From contig NZ_JADWMY010000008.1 in the NCBI RefSeq assembly GCF_015767275.1, forward strand, positions 221,875 to 285,874: a DNA stretch of 64,000 nucleotides, read 5' to 3'. The first letter of the stretch is position 1; each line of letters opens with the position of its first letter. The notes beneath the pieces are model-generated. The model worked only from the letters and a program-made list of their open reading frames with translations. It was not told the origin of the DNA and did no database searches. Shown piece by piece: positions 35,959 through 45,431 of this stretch. This stretch comes from Herbaspirillum sp. AP02. Lineage in GTDB: Bacteria > Pseudomonadota > Gammaproteobacteria > Burkholderiales > Burkholderiaceae_D. The translations under genes were made by a program, and so were the position numbers.

Positions 35959-37353
35959 ATGTCCGACACCGCCGCGGCCAGCCCATCGCCGACCCACGCC
36001 AGCATCCGGCGCGACCTGCTCAAGTGGCTGATCGCGCCGCTGCTGTTGCTCAACCTGGTCGGCGCCGGCCTGACCTACTGGCTGGCCTGGCTGCCGGCCC
36101 AGCACGCCTTCGACCAGAACCTGATGGATTCCACCTGGGGCCTGTACGCCCAGGTGCGCCACCGGCAGGAACGCACCACCGCCGAACTGACCCAGCAGGC
36201 CGAGCAGATCCTGCGCAGCAACCACTCCGATACCACCTTCTTCGCCGTGCGCAATACCGAAGGCCAGATCGTGGTGGGCGACAAGGGCTTTCCGAATCTG
36301 CCGGAGAGTGATGTCTTCGACCGACCCATCAATTTCGATGGAGAGATGCGTGGCGAGCCGGTGCGCATCGCCGCCATGCAGGTACGCGTGAAGAACGGCA
36401 TCATTTCGGTGGCGGTGGCCGAAACCATCCGCAAGCGCGACCGGGCCCACTACACCATCCTGCTCTCCTTCCTGCTGCTGGACGGCGCGCTGACCTTCGG
36501 TTCGCTGTCGGTGGTGCTGATTGCCGTGCGGCGTGGTCTGCGTCCGCTCAAGAGCCTGCAGCGCAATCTGGAGCAGCGCGACCACGGCAAGCTGGGCGCC
36601 ATCGATGGCGCCGGCGCGCCGGTCGAACTGCAGCCATTGATCGTGGCCATGAACGAACTGTTGGCACGCATCAACAAGGGCGAACAGGCGCAGCAGAACT
36701 TCATGGCCGATGTCGCTCACCAGTTGCGCACGCCTCTGACGGGGCTCAAGCTGCAACTGGAGCTGCTGCACGACAAGCATCAGGACCAGCCCGATACGGC
36801 CCGTTCCCTGGCGATGATGAATTCCTCGGTGGAACGCATGATCCGCCAGAGTCGCCAGTTGCTGGCCCTGGCGCGTTCCGAGCCGGGCTTGTTCGAGAGC
36901 CGCAAGCTGGAGGAGCTGTCGCTGGACAAACTGCTGGAAGAGTCGGTCCAGCACTTCATCGAAGAGGCCGACAAGAAGCGCATCGACCTCGGCTTCGACC
37001 TGCGGCCAGCGCGCATGCGCGGCGACCGATTCCTGCTGAGCGACCTGATCGACAACCTCATCGATAACGCCGTGCGCTATTCGCCCCTGCATGGCACGGT
37101 CACGGTGCGCTGCCTGGCGGAGGACGGTGCTGCCGTGCTGACGGTGGAGGATTCCGGGCCGGGCATTGCGCCGGAACATCGCGAGCTGATCTTCGACCGT
37201 TTCTATCGCGCCAACGACAAGGTGGCCGGCAGCGGCCTGGGCCTGGCCATCGTGCGCGAGATTGCGCATGACCATGGCGGCGTGATCAGCGTCGATAGCG
37301 GCGAGCACGGGCTGGGCACGCTCTTCACGGTGCGCTTCCCGCTGGCGGCCTGA
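35959..37353 (+). CDS. Sensor histidine kinase, TctE-like
   Basis: This 464-residue kinase partners the regulator just upstream. It has a helix at about residues 25-50, a 2CSK_N-type periplasmic domain (DQNLMDSTWGLYAQVR, FFAVRNTEGQIVVGD) and a second helix near 165-185 (LLSFLLLDGALTFGSLSVV). A HAMP-like linker follows, then the His box FMADVAHQLRTPLTGLK (about residue 254) and ATPase motifs LIDNLIDNAVRYSP, VEDSGPGIAP and GSGLGLAIVREIAHDHGG. The start at 35959 gives the usual short cytoplasmic tail before the first helix. It is the second TctDE-type pair in the window; the signal is unknown. Confidence 0.92.
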   Translation: MSDTAAASPSPTHASIRRDLLKWLIAPLLLLNLVGAGLTYWLAWLPAQHAFDQNLMDSTWGLYAQVRHRQERTTAELTQQAEQILRSNHSDTTFFAVRNTEGQIVVGDKGFPNLPESDVFDRPINFDGEMRGEPVRIAAMQVRVKNGIISVAVAETIRKRDRAHYTILLSFLLLDGALTFGSLSVVLIAVRRGLRPLKSLQRNLEQRDHGKLGAIDGAGAPVELQPLIVAMNELLARINKGEQAQQNFMADVAHQLRTPLTGLKLQLELLHDKHQDQPDTARSLAMMNSSVERMIRQSRQLLALARSEPGLFESRKLEELSLDKLLEESVQHFIEEADKKRIDLGFDLRPARMRGDRFLLSDLIDNLIDNAVRYSPLHGTVTVRCLAEDGAAVLTVEDSGPGIAPEHRELIFDRFYRANDKVAGSGLGLAIVREIAHDHGGVISVDSGEHGLGTLFTVRFPLAA

Positions 37354-37435
37354 TACCTGGCGCCTTGCGCCGCATCCGAACCTCGCTCTCCCAGTTCTGT
37401 CTAAACGCCTTCTTCGTGACAATCCAGGAGTCAAC

Positions 37436-37654
37436 ATGACGGACAAGGTCCTGCAGAGCGGTACCCACATCGCCCGCTATGAAGCGGTGGAAAAACCCGA
37501 CGAGGGATTCGAGGCGCAGGTCTTCGTGCGCCTCTCGCGTGAACCCGAGATCGCCGAGACCTACATTCCCGTGGGCCTCTTCCCGACCGAGGAAGAGGCC
37601 CTGGCCAGCGCCCGTGAGCGCGCCCAGCGGGCCTTGAAGGAGCATGAATTTTGA
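37436..37654 (+). CDS. Small conserved-looking protein of unknown function
   Basis: This 72-residue acidic protein starts MTDKVLQSGTHIARYEA and ends in a charged helix ([21 protein letters not shown]). A good AGGAG lies seven bases upstream. There is no signal peptide or membrane segment, so it is probably cytosolic. Its stop overlaps the TTG start of the lipoprotein gene, so the two are likely co-translated. I do not recognise a family. Confidence 0.75.
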   Translation: MTDKVLQSGTHIARYEAVEKPDEGFEAQVFVRLSREPEIAETYIPVGLFPTEEEALASARERAQRALKEHEF

Positions 37655-38184
37655 GCGCCCCGGTGTTTTCCCTCACCCCCTGCGCCCCGCCTTCGGGGTC
37701 GCCACGCCGCCGCACCCTGTTGCTGGGGGCCGCCGCCGCTGCCGCACTGGTGCTGGCCGGTTGCGCCTCCAGTGGCATGCGGGACAGCGCGGCACCATCC
37801 TCCTCGACCCTGTTCGAACTGCGCGGTGCCACCACGGTGCCGACCCAGGGTTGGGTCAAGGCGCAGATCAGCGATCCCCCGGGCGGCGACATCTACCTGG
37901 CGCCGCGTGTGGCCCTGGATGCCAGCGACGTGCAGCGCGCCACTGCGCAGAAGGATGCGGCCGGTCGCGCCATTCTGGTACTGCAATTCTCGTCGGTCGG
38001 GACGGCCAGGCTGGCGGCGGCTTCGCGTGAATTCATGGGGCGCCAGCTGGCGGCGGTGCTGGAAGGCCGTGTCACCAACGTGGCCAGGGTGGAGGGGCCG
38101 ATGACCATCAATACCATGGCCCTGACCGGCTTGCCCAGTTTCGAGGAAGCGGTGCGCCTGGCACGTCTGTTCCCCAATCGTTAG
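37651..38184 (+). CDS. Putative lipoprotein with TTG start
   Basis: This 177-residue protein has a positively charged start, a hydrophobic run and the lipobox LAGC (Cys at about residue 35), so it is probably lipidated and sorted to the outer membrane. The remainder has an alpha/beta pattern ([18 protein letters not shown] and [14 protein letters not shown]). This loosely recalls the SecD P1 head fold found in other small lipoproteins, but the resemblance is weak. The start is TTG at 37651 overlapping the previous stop, with AAGGAG at seven bases. No ATG lies before the signal sequence; GTG 37663 is an alternative. Confidence 0.75.
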   Translation: MSAPVFSLTPCAPPSGSPRRRTLLLGAAAAAALVLAGCASSGMRDSAAPSSSTLFELRGATTVPTQGWVKAQISDPPGGDIYLAPRVALDASDVQRATAQKDAAGRAILVLQFSSVGTARLAAASREFMGRQLAAVLEGRVTNVARVEGPMTINTMALTGLPSFEEAVRLARLFPNR

Positions 38185-38330
38185 GGCCTCTTTACACTTC
38201 ATCACTTCAACACCTGCAGATTAGGTGGGAGCGGCCCTGGCAAGCAAGCACTGGCCCGGCCGGGCAGGGCATGCTAATGTCCTGCCCATTGCACGCCACC
38301 GCGGCTTCACGTACGAGCCCAACAATAACA

Positions 38331-38990
38331 ATGTCCGTCGCCCGCCATATCGTCCAGGTCCACCCACGCTTGCTGATCGGCATTGGGGTGGGCATCGTCG
38401 CCGCCGTCTGCATTCCCGCGTCCACCTGGACAGGTCGTAGCCTGATCGGCTGGAACGCAGGTGTGTGGTTCTATCTCCTGAGCCTGTGGCTGATGATGGT
38501 GCGGGCCGATGCCGGCGCCGTCAAGCGCCTGGCCGAGACCGAGGACGAGAGTGCCCAGGTGGTGCTGGTGATGGTCTGCGTGGCCGCCATCGCCAGCCTG
38601 CTGGCGATCCTGCTGGAACTGGCCGGGGGCAGTCACCATAGCGAAGGCGGGCGCCTGCTGCGGTATGCCTTTACGGCTTCCACCGTATTTGGTTCCTGGG
38701 CCCTGATCGGGACCATCTTCACCTTGCATTATGCGCGGCTGTTCTATGCCGACGATGACGATCCCGACGCCCTGCCGCTGCGCTTTCCCGAAGGGCAGCG
38801 CAGTCCCGACTACTGGGATTTCCTCTATTTCGCCTTCACCATCAGCGTGGCGGTGCAGACTTCCGATGTCGGCGTGGCCTCGCGCTCGCTGCGCAAGTTG
38901 GTGCTGGCCCACTCGCTGATCTGCTTCATCTTCAATGCCGCCATCATCGGCCTGTCCATCAACATCGCCGCCGGCCTGGCCGGCAGCTGA
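38331..38990 (+). CDS. DUF1345 integral membrane protein
   Basis: This 219-residue protein has about five hydrophobic segments: [73 protein letters not shown], and [20 protein letters not shown]. The motif HYARLFY followed by an acidic stretch and [21 protein letters not shown] is the hallmark of DUF1345. The function of this family is unknown. ATG 38331 gives the normal N-terminus; upstream in-frame codons to 38271 are not supported. It appears to be a single-gene unit. Confidence 0.88.
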   Translation: MSVARHIVQVHPRLLIGIGVGIVAAVCIPASTWTGRSLIGWNAGVWFYLLSLWLMMVRADAGAVKRLAETEDESAQVVLVMVCVAAIASLLAILLELAGGSHHSEGGRLLRYAFTASTVFGSWALIGTIFTLHYARLFYADDDDPDALPLRFPEGQRSPDYWDFLYFAFTISVAVQTSDVGVASRSLRKLVLAHSLICFIFNAAIIGLSINIAAGLAGS

Positions 38991-39125
38991 GCCGGTCGGC
39001 GCCACTGGTTGTCGGCGCCAGGATGTCAGCGCAATGGAACCGAACCGGCGGGCGTCTGTCCTAGCCGGGTTCATGCAGTCCCAGACAGTCCCAGGCCGGG
39101 CGCAGCGTGAACCGGTAGGCCACCG

Positions 39126-39131
39126 TATAAT
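39126..39131 (+). promoter_or_regulatory. Perfect -10 element ahead of the hybrid kinase
   Basis: TATAAT at 39126-39131 matches the -10 consensus, though no good -35 precedes it. A transcript would begin near 39138, which argues for the downstream start codon (39263) over GTG 39146. Confidence 0.4.
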
Positions 39132-39262
39132 GGCCGGCTTTCCGTGTGGCAAAAGGCAAGACCAGGGGAGGGGGACAAAGAACCCCCGCAGCTCGACCAA
39201 CGATTCGAACGACGGAGCGCACCGTGCGGGTTTATTCCAGCCAAGCAGAAGAACGTATTGCC

Positions 39263-42200
39263 ATGTTGAAGCGCCAGGGCAAGGGCGCATTTTCCGGCCC
39301 ACCGCTGCCGATGGGCCCCTTGATCGGATTTTCGGTGGCGATCGTGGCGGTGATCCTGATCGCCCTGTTCACCTACGAGGCCTCGGTCAGCCGGGGCGAA
39401 GCGGCCAATGCCGTCTCGCACACCATGCAGGTGCGCGAGCAGTTGCAGAGCCTGGTCTCCACGCTGAAGGATGCCGAAACCAGCCAGCGCGGCTTCCTGC
39501 TGACCGGTACCGAAACCTATCTCAATCCCTACAACCAGGCACGGGCCGCCCTGCCGGGCGAGATCACGCGCCTGCGCGAACTGGTCGCCGACAATCCGGA
39601 GCAGGTCAAGCGCCTGTCGCAGGTGGAACGGGTGGTCAACGACAAGATGGAAGAACTGGCCGAGACCATCACCCGGCGCCGCAATGGCGACGCCGCCGGC
39701 GCACTGTCCGTGGTGCAATCGGACCGTGGCAAGATGTCCATGGACCGCGTGCGTACCCTGACCCGCGATATGGAAGAGCAGGAGCGCGATCTGTTGGCAA
39801 CACGTCAGGCCGACTGGCGTGACGCAGTCGCCTTTTCCACCGCCGTGGCCTGGGGCGGTTCGGCCTTGCTGCTGGTATTGATCGCCGCTGCCGCCGTCAC
39901 CACCTCGCGTGACTATCGTTCGCGGGAAAAGCAGACGTGGATTCGCAGCGGCCAGATGGGCCTGGCCGAACGCCTGCAGGGCGAGCAGCGCCTGAGTGCG
40001 CTGGGCGAAAACACGCTGGCCTTCCTGACGGCCTATCTGAACGCCCAGGTCGGCGCCATCTATCTGCGCACCGACGCCGGCGATTTCCAGCGCTTCGCGG
40101 CCTATGCCCTGGAGGATGGCGGCGAGCAGCAGATCCAGCCCAATCTGCGCGACGGCCAGGGCCTGCTGGGCCAGGCGGCCAAGCTCAATCGCGCCATGCA
40201 TGTCAAGGACGTGCCAGAGCACTATCTCACCATCTCCTCGGCCGTGGGTCGTCACCAGCCACGTGAACTGCTGATCGTGCCGGCCTCGGTAGATGGCATG
40301 GTGCAGGCCGTGTTCGAACTCGGCTTCCTGCGCCAGGTACGCCCCGAGGAAGAAGAACTGCTGGCGCGCCTGTCGGACCAGATCGCCATCGCCGTGCGCT
40401 CCTCCAAGGACCGCACCCGCCTGGAAGAACTGCTGGAAGAGACCCAGCGCCAGTCCGAGGAATTGCAGGCCCAGCAGGAAGAACTGCGGGTCAACAATGA
40501 AGAGCTGGAAGAGCAGGGCCAGGCCCTGAAGGCCTCGCAACTGCGCCTGGAAACCCAGCAGGCCGAGCTGGAAGAGACCAATGCCCAGCTGGAAGAGCAG
40601 GCCCAACTGCTGGAAATCCAGAAGGACGACCTGGCCAAGACTCAGGTGGTGCTGGTGGACAAGGCCACCGAACTGGAGCGCGCCAACCAGTACAAGAGCG
40701 AGTTCCTGGCCAACATGAGCCACGAACTGCGCACCCCGCTGAACTCCACCCTGATCCTGGCCAAGCTGTTGGCCGACAACAAGCTGGGCAACCTGACCGA
40801 CGAGCAGGTGCGTTTCGCCCAGACCATTTCCTCTGCCGGCAACGATCTGCTGGCGCTGATCAACGATATCCTCGATCTCTCCAAGATGGAGGCCGGCAAG
40901 CTCGATATCGTCTCCGAATCCTTCGTGGTGACCAAGCTGGCCGAGGAACTCAAGGCCAGCTTCGCCATGACCGCGCAGCAGAAGGGGTTGGCCTTCAAGG
41001 TCGACGTCGAGCCGGGCGCACCGCAGCGCATGGAAACCGACATGCAGCGCCTGGGCCAGATCCTCAAGAACCTGCTCTCCAACGCCATCAAGTTTACCGA
41101 GAAGGGCGAGGTCAGCCTGCGCGTCTATGCCGACGCCCAGAACCGCATCGCCTTCGCCGTGCGCGATACCGGCATCGGCATCGGCGAGGACCAGCATCAG
41201 TTCATCTTCGAAGCCTTCCGCCAGGCCGATGGCAGTACCCATCGCAAATACGGTGGCACCGGTCTGGGACTGTCGATCTCGCGTGATCTGGCCCAGCTGC
41301 TGGGCGGCGATATCACCGTGCAGAGCCGGCCGGGCGAAGGTAGCATCTTTACGCTCTCGCTGCCGCAGGTCTACAGCGGCGACCAGGCCATCCTGCGTGC
41401 ACCCGCGACGATGCCCAAGACGGCCAATGCGGCTGCCGCGGCCTCTACGCTGCAGGCGGCCCAGGTGGCGACGGCGCCGGACGTGCGCGTTCCGAGCGCC
41501 TCGGCGACGGCCGCCGCACCGGCACGCCTGCAGGAGATCGCCATCGATGATGATCGCCACCGCATCGAAGCGTCCTCGCGCCTGATCCTGGTGATCGAGG
41601 ATGATCCGGCCTTCGCCATGATCCTGCGCGACCTGGCCCACGAGATGGGTTTCCAGTGCGTGGTGACGCATTCCGCCAACGAAGGCGTGGCCGCCGCCGA
41701 GATGTATCGCCCCAGCGCCATCCTGATGGACATGAACCTGCCCGACTTCTCCGGCCTGGGCGTGCTGGACCAGATCAAGCGCAATCCCAAGACCCGCCAT
41801 ATCCCGGTGCATGTGGTGTCGGTGGCCGACTATTCACAGGAGGCCATGGAGCGTGGCGCCATCGGTTATGCGCTCAAGCCGGTGCAGCGGGAAGAACTGA
41901 TCGGCGCCATCCGCAAGCTGGAAGCCAAGTTCCTGCAAGGTCTGCGCCATGTTCTGGTGGTCGAGGACGATGCCCGCCAGCTCGACAGCATCCGCCAGTT
42001 GCTGGCCGGCGAGAACATCAACCTGGTCGGCGTACGCACGGCCACCGATGCACTGGCGCGTCTGCGCGAGACCACCTTCGACTGCATGGTGATGGACCTG
42101 AACCTGCCCGATCTGTCCGGCTATCAGTTGCTGGAAAAGATGGCTGAGCAGGAGCACGTGGCCTTCCCGCCGGTGATCGTCTACACCGGCCGCTCGCTGT

Positions 42201-42763
42201 CTGCCGAGGAAGAGCAGAACCTGCGCCGTTTCTCGCGCTCCATCATCATCAAGGACGCGCGTTCACCGGAGCGACTGCTGGACGAGGTGACGCTGTTCCT
42301 GCACCAGGTGGAAACCACGCTGCCGCCGGAAAGCCAACGCATGCTCAAGGTGGCGCGTGACCGCGAGACGGTGTTCGAAGGCCGCCGCATCCTGGTGGTC
42401 GAAGACGATGTGCGTAACATCTTCGCGCTCTCCTCGGTGCTGGAGCCCAAGGGCATGAAGGTCGAGATCGCCCGTAACGGCCGGGAAGCGCTGGATGCGC
42501 TGCAACGCAGCCAGGACAAGCCCGGAGCGGTCATCGACCTGGTGCTGATGGATATCATGATGCCGGAGATGGATGGCCTGACCGCCATGCGCGAGATTCG
42601 CAAGCAGGCCATCTGGAAGCGCCTGCCCATCATTGCGCTGACCGCCAAGGCGATGAAGGATGACCAGGAGAAATGCCTGGCCGCCGGTGCCAACGATTAC
42701 ATCGCCAAGCCCCTGGATGTGGAAAAACTGCTGTCCCTGGTACGCGTATGGATGCCCAAATAA
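39263..42763 (+). CDS. Hybrid sensor histidine kinase: CHASE3, GAF, kinase, three receivers
   Basis: This is a protein of about 1166 residues. A helix at 15-40 is followed by a CHASE3-type extracellular domain (LKDAETSQRGFLLTGTE motif), a second helix near 190-212 and a GAF-like domain (about 240-390). A long Gln/Glu-rich coiled coil comes next, then the His box SEFLANMSHELRTPLNS (His about 487) and an ATPase domain (NLLSNAIKFTEKG, RDTGIGI, GGTGLGLSISRDLA). Three receiver domains follow, starting near residues 773 (LILVIEDDPAF), 895 (HVLVVEDDARQ) and 1041 (RILVVEDDVRN). Each has a DLNLP- or DIMMP-type phospho-Asp. It leads the CheR-CheB-receiver/kinase cluster, and its end overlaps cheR. GTG 39146 would add 39 polar residues. 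Confidence 0.88.
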   Translation: MLKRQGKGAFSGPPLPMGPLIGFSVAIVAVILIALFTYEASVSRGEAANAVSHTMQVREQLQSLVSTLKDAETSQRGFLLTGTETYLNPYNQARAALPGEITRLRELVADNPEQVKRLSQVERVVNDKMEELAETITRRRNGDAAGALSVVQSDRGKMSMDRVRTLTRDMEEQERDLLATRQADWRDAVAFSTAVAWGGSALLLVLIAAAAVTTSRDYRSREKQTWIRSGQMGLAERLQGEQRLSALGENTLAFLTAYLNAQVGAIYLRTDAGDFQRFAAYALEDGGEQQIQPNLRDGQGLLGQAAKLNRAMHVKDVPEHYLTISSAVGRHQPRELLIVPASVDGMVQAVFELGFLRQVRPEEEELLARLSDQIAIAVRSSKDRTRLEELLEETQRQSEELQAQQEELRVNNEELEEQGQALKASQLRLETQQAELEETNAQLEEQAQLLEIQKDDLAKTQVVLVDKATELERANQYKSEFLANMSHELRTPLNSTLILAKLLADNKLGNLTDEQVRFAQTISSAGNDLLALINDILDLSKMEAGKLDIVSESFVVTKLAEELKASFAMTAQQKGLAFKVDVEPGAPQRMETDMQRLGQILKNLLSNAIKFTEKGEVSLRVYADAQNRIAFAVRDTGIGIGEDQHQFIFEAFRQADGSTHRKYGGTGLGLSISRDLAQLLGGDITVQSRPGEGSIFTLSLPQVYSGDQAILRAPATMPKTANAAAAASTLQAAQVATAPDVRVPSASATAAAPARLQEIAIDDDRHRIEASSRLILVIEDDPAFAMILRDLAHEMGFQCVVTHSANEGVAAAEMYRPSAILMDMNLPDFSGLGVLDQIKRNPKTRHIPVHVVSVADYSQEAMERGAIGYALKPVQREELIGAIRKLEAKFLQGLRHVLVVEDDARQLDSIRQLLAGENINLVGVRTATDALARLRETTFDCMVMDLNLPDLSGYQLLEKMAEQEHVAFPPVIVYTGRSLSAEEEQNLRRFSRSIIIKDARSPERLLDEVTLFLHQVETTLPPESQRMLKVARDRETVFEGRRILVVEDDVRNIFALSSVLEPKGMKVEIARNGREALDALQRSQDKPGAVIDLVLMDIMMPEMDGLTAMREIRKQAIWKRLPIIALTAKAMKDDQEKCLAAGANDYIAKPLDVEKLLSLVRVWMPK

Positions 42764-43599
42764 AACAGGCTCTGGCAAACCGGCATTTCGATATCGAGAT
42801 GCAGTTGCTGCTGGACGCCATCTACCTGAAATACCACTGCGATTTTCGCGGTTATGCCGGGGCGTCCCTGAAGCGCCGCCTGGCCACGGCCATGATCCGC
42901 TTCGGCTGCGAGACCCTTTCGCAGCTGCAGGACAAGGTCTTGCATGACACCACCGTCTTCCCCGCCCTGATGGATTACCTGACGGTGCAGGTCAGCGAGA
43001 TGTTCCGCGACCCTGGTTACTTCAAGGCGCTGCGCGAGAAGGTGGTGCCGCTGTTGCGTACCTATCCGTCGCTGAAAATCTGGGTGGCCGGCTGCAGCAG
43101 TGGCGAGGAGGTCTATTCCCTGGCCATCCTGCTGCGTGAGGAAGGCCTGCTTGAGCGCAGCATCATCTACGCCACCGACATCAACCAGACCGCGCTGAAG
43201 AAGGCCGAGGCCGGTGTCTACGAGCTTGACCGCATTCCCGGCTTTACCAGCAATCACCAGAAATCCGGAGCAAGGACTTCGCTTTCGGATTACTATACGG
43301 CGGCCTATGGTGCCGTCGTGTTCGACAAGTCTCTGCGCAAAAACGTGGTCTTTTCCGACCATAGCCTTGCCACCGACAGTGTGTTTGCAGAGATGCATCT
43401 GGTGTCTTGCCGCAATGTGCTGATCTATTTCAATCGCCACCTGCAGGAGCGCGCGCTCGGACTGTTCCGCGAATCACTGGTGCGCAAGGGTTTCCTTGGG
43501 CTGGGCTCGAAGGAGTCGCTGCGATTCTCCTCGCATGGCATGGCCTTCGACGAAGTGGACCGCGAGGAGCGCATCTTCCAGAAAAAGGGTGAGCTGTGA
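42748..43599 (+). CDS. CheR-type chemoreceptor/glutamate methyltransferase
   Basis: This 283-residue SAM-dependent methyltransferase of the CheR family has an N-terminal helical part (YCDFRGYA-like, SLKRRLATAMIRFG). The catalytic domain contains EMFRDPGYFKAL, KIWVAGCSSGEEVYSLAILL (SAM motif I, about residue 108), YATDINQTALKKAEAGVY, and HLVSCRNVLIYFN. It overlaps the kinase stop by 16 bases (ATG 42748). No methyl-accepting receptor is encoded nearby. In stand-alone clusters of this kind CheR and CheB are thought to modify a kinase or act in stress signalling rather than in flagellar chemotaxis; the target here is unknown. Confidence 0.9.
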   Translation: MDAQIKQALANRHFDIEMQLLLDAIYLKYHCDFRGYAGASLKRRLATAMIRFGCETLSQLQDKVLHDTTVFPALMDYLTVQVSEMFRDPGYFKALREKVVPLLRTYPSLKIWVAGCSSGEEVYSLAILLREEGLLERSIIYATDINQTALKKAEAGVYELDRIPGFTSNHQKSGARTSLSDYYTAAYGAVVFDKSLRKNVVFSDHSLATDSVFAEMHLVSCRNVLIYFNRHLQERALGLFRESLVRKGFLGLGSKESLRFSSHGMAFDEVDREERIFQKKGEL

Positions 43600-44231
43600 G
43601 TGCCGTCGCCTTGCCTTCGCTGGAGGGCCGCCCCATCGAAGCCGTGGTCATCGGCGCCTCCGCCGGGGGCGTAGAGGCCCTCTCGGAGATCTTGCCGGCC
43701 CTGCGCCGTGATGCTGCGGTAGCGACCATGGTGGTGCTGCACCTGCCGCGCGAACGGCCCAGCCTGCTGCCACAGATCTTTGCCGACAGGTGCGCCCAGC
43801 CGGTGGTGGAAGCACAGGACAAGCTGCCTGCGCTGCCTGGCGTGATCCATTTTGCGCCACCGGATTATCATCTGCTGGTTGATCGTGGCGAGGATGGGCC
43901 CTTGTTGGCCATGTCCAATGACGAACTGGTCAACTTTTCGCGACCGGCCATCGATGTGCTGTTCGAGTCGGCTGCCGATGTCTACCGCGAGCGGCTGCTG
44001 GGCATTGTCCTCACCGGTGGCAACCACGATGGTGCGGCCGGATTGCAGGCCATCGGCCGCGCCGGCGGCATGACGGTGGTGCAAAGCCCGCAACAGGCCC
44101 AAGTGCCCTACATGCCGGCACAGGCATTGGCACTGGGCAAGATCGACCATGTGCTCACGCTCTCGCAGATCGCCGATCTGCTGCGTACCCTGGGCGTACA
44201 GGGGAATGACCAGGAAAAGGAACGCAGGTGA
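43596..44231 (+). CDS. CheB-type methylesterase/deamidase domain without receiver
   Basis: This 211-residue protein is only the CheB catalytic domain: Ser in VVIGASAGGVEALSEIL (about residue 18), His in MVVLHLPRERPSLLP (about 45), and Asp in VLTGGNHDGAAGL (about 137). The receiver that normally controls CheB is missing, so activity must be set in another way, perhaps by one of the receivers on neighbouring proteins. GTG 43596 overlaps the cheR stop (GTGA), and its own stop overlaps the next GTG start, so these genes are tightly coupled. Its partner methyltransferase is the gene just upstream. Confidence 0.9.
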   Translation: MSAVALPSLEGRPIEAVVIGASAGGVEALSEILPALRRDAAVATMVVLHLPRERPSLLPQIFADRCAQPVVEAQDKLPALPGVIHFAPPDYHLLVDRGEDGPLLAMSNDELVNFSRPAIDVLFESAADVYRERLLGIVLTGGNHDGAAGLQAIGRAGGMTVVQSPQQAQVPYMPAQALALGKIDHVLTLSQIADLLRTLGVQGNDQEKERR

Positions 44232-45346
44232 TAGAACAACAGAAACAAAGAGACCTGCCACGGGTGAAATTCCTGCTGGTCGACGATCTCGAGGAAAACT
44301 TGCTGGCCTTGTCAGCGCTGCTGCAGCGTGACGATGTCGAACTGCTGCTGGCGCGCTCGGGCATGGAAGCCCTGGAGCTGCTGCTGCAGCACGAGGTGGC
44401 CCTGGCCTTCATCGATGTGCAGATGCCGGTCATGGACGGCTTCGAACTGGCCGAACTGATCCGTGGCAGCGAGCGCACCCGCAACGTCCCGCTGATCTTC
44501 GTGACGGCCGGCGTACGCGACGAGCGTCGCCTGTTCAAGGGTTACGAGAGCGGCGCGGTGGACTTCCTCTACAAGCCCATCGAGCCGCACATCCTGCGCA
44601 ACAAGGCGGAAGTATTCTTCCAGCTGTATCGCCAGAAACAGCAACTGGCGCTGGAACTGCGCGAGCGCACCGAGACCTTGCGCCTGAACGAGATGTTCAT
44701 CGCCATCCTCGGCCACGATCTGCGCAACCCGCTCAGTGCCGTGGTGATGGCGGCCACGCTGATGCAGCGGACCTACAAGGAAGAGGTGGCGCAAAAGGCC
44801 TCGCAGCAGATCCTCAACGGCGGCAAGCGCATGGCCAAGCTGATCGAGAACATGCTGGACCTGGCCCGCGCCCGCCTGGCGGGCGGCATTCCGCTGGTGC
44901 GCGCCAGTGCCTGCCTGGGCGAGATCACCGAGCGGGTGGTGCAGGAATACCAGGCCACCTACCCGGGCAGCGTCATCGAACGTCGCATCGAGGGTGACGA
45001 CAATGGCTACTGGGACGGCGACCGCCTGGGCCAGGTGGCGGCCAACCTGTTGGGCAATGCCCTGCAGCATGGCGTGCCGGGCCATCCGGTCTGCATTGGC
45101 ATCGACGGACGCAGCGAACACGAGGTGGTCATCGTGATCGCCAATCGTGGCGTAATCCCGGAAGCGTTGCTGCCGGTGATCTTCGACCCCTTCCGCGGTG
45201 GCGAGCGCGAGCTCGGACGCAAGGAAGGCCTGGGACTGGGCCTGTTCATCGCCCAGCAGATCGTCAAGGCGCATGGCGGCAGCATCAGCATGACTTCCGA
45301 TGACCAGATGCAGACCGCGGTGACGGTGCGACTGCCGCGTCGTTGA
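44228..45346 (+). CDS. Receiver-histidine kinase fusion protein
   Basis: This 372-residue soluble protein has an N-terminal receiver (FLLVDDLEENLLALS, phospho-Asp in VALAFIDVQMPVMDGF at about residue 62, Lys in VDFLYKPIEPHILRNK). A helical linker is followed by a His box IAILGHDLRNPLSAVVM (about residue 160) and an ATPase domain (NLLGNALQHG, GLGLGLFIAQQIVKAHGG). There is no membrane segment. It would be a phosphorelay intermediate that accepts phosphate from the upstream hybrid kinase or feeds back to it. The GTG start overlaps the cheB stop. No output domain with DNA binding is in the cluster. Confidence 0.9.
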   Translation: MIEQQKQRDLPRVKFLLVDDLEENLLALSALLQRDDVELLLARSGMEALELLLQHEVALAFIDVQMPVMDGFELAELIRGSERTRNVPLIFVTAGVRDERRLFKGYESGAVDFLYKPIEPHILRNKAEVFFQLYRQKQQLALELRERTETLRLNEMFIAILGHDLRNPLSAVVMAATLMQRTYKEEVAQKASQQILNGGKRMAKLIENMLDLARARLAGGIPLVRASACLGEITERVVQEYQATYPGSVIERRIEGDDNGYWDGDRLGQVAANLLGNALQHGVPGHPVCIGIDGRSEHEVVIVIANRGVIPEALLPVIFDPFRGGERELGRKEGLGLGLFIAQQIVKAHGGSISMTSDDQMQTAVTVRLPRR

Positions 45347-45384
45347 ACCATGCGGATTGGTCCTGGCGGTGACGCGATGGACGT

Positions 45385-45416
45385 AAAAAAGCCAGCTTCG
45401 TGGAGCTGGCTTTTTT
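45385..45416. terminator. Bidirectional rho-independent terminator
   Basis: AAAAAAGCCAGCT and AGCTGGCTTTTTT form a symmetric hairpin between the convergent phosphorelay cluster (+) and mgtA (-). It has A-run and T-run on either side, so it works in both directions. Confidence 0.92.
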
Positions 45417-45431
45417 CTGGGCGCGACCGGA

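Noticed and set aside
39071..41812. 913-codon minus-strand frame opposite the hybrid kinase
   Set aside because: Antisense shadow; composition (Leu/Gly/His/Gln-rich) and lack of domains are typical of such shadows.
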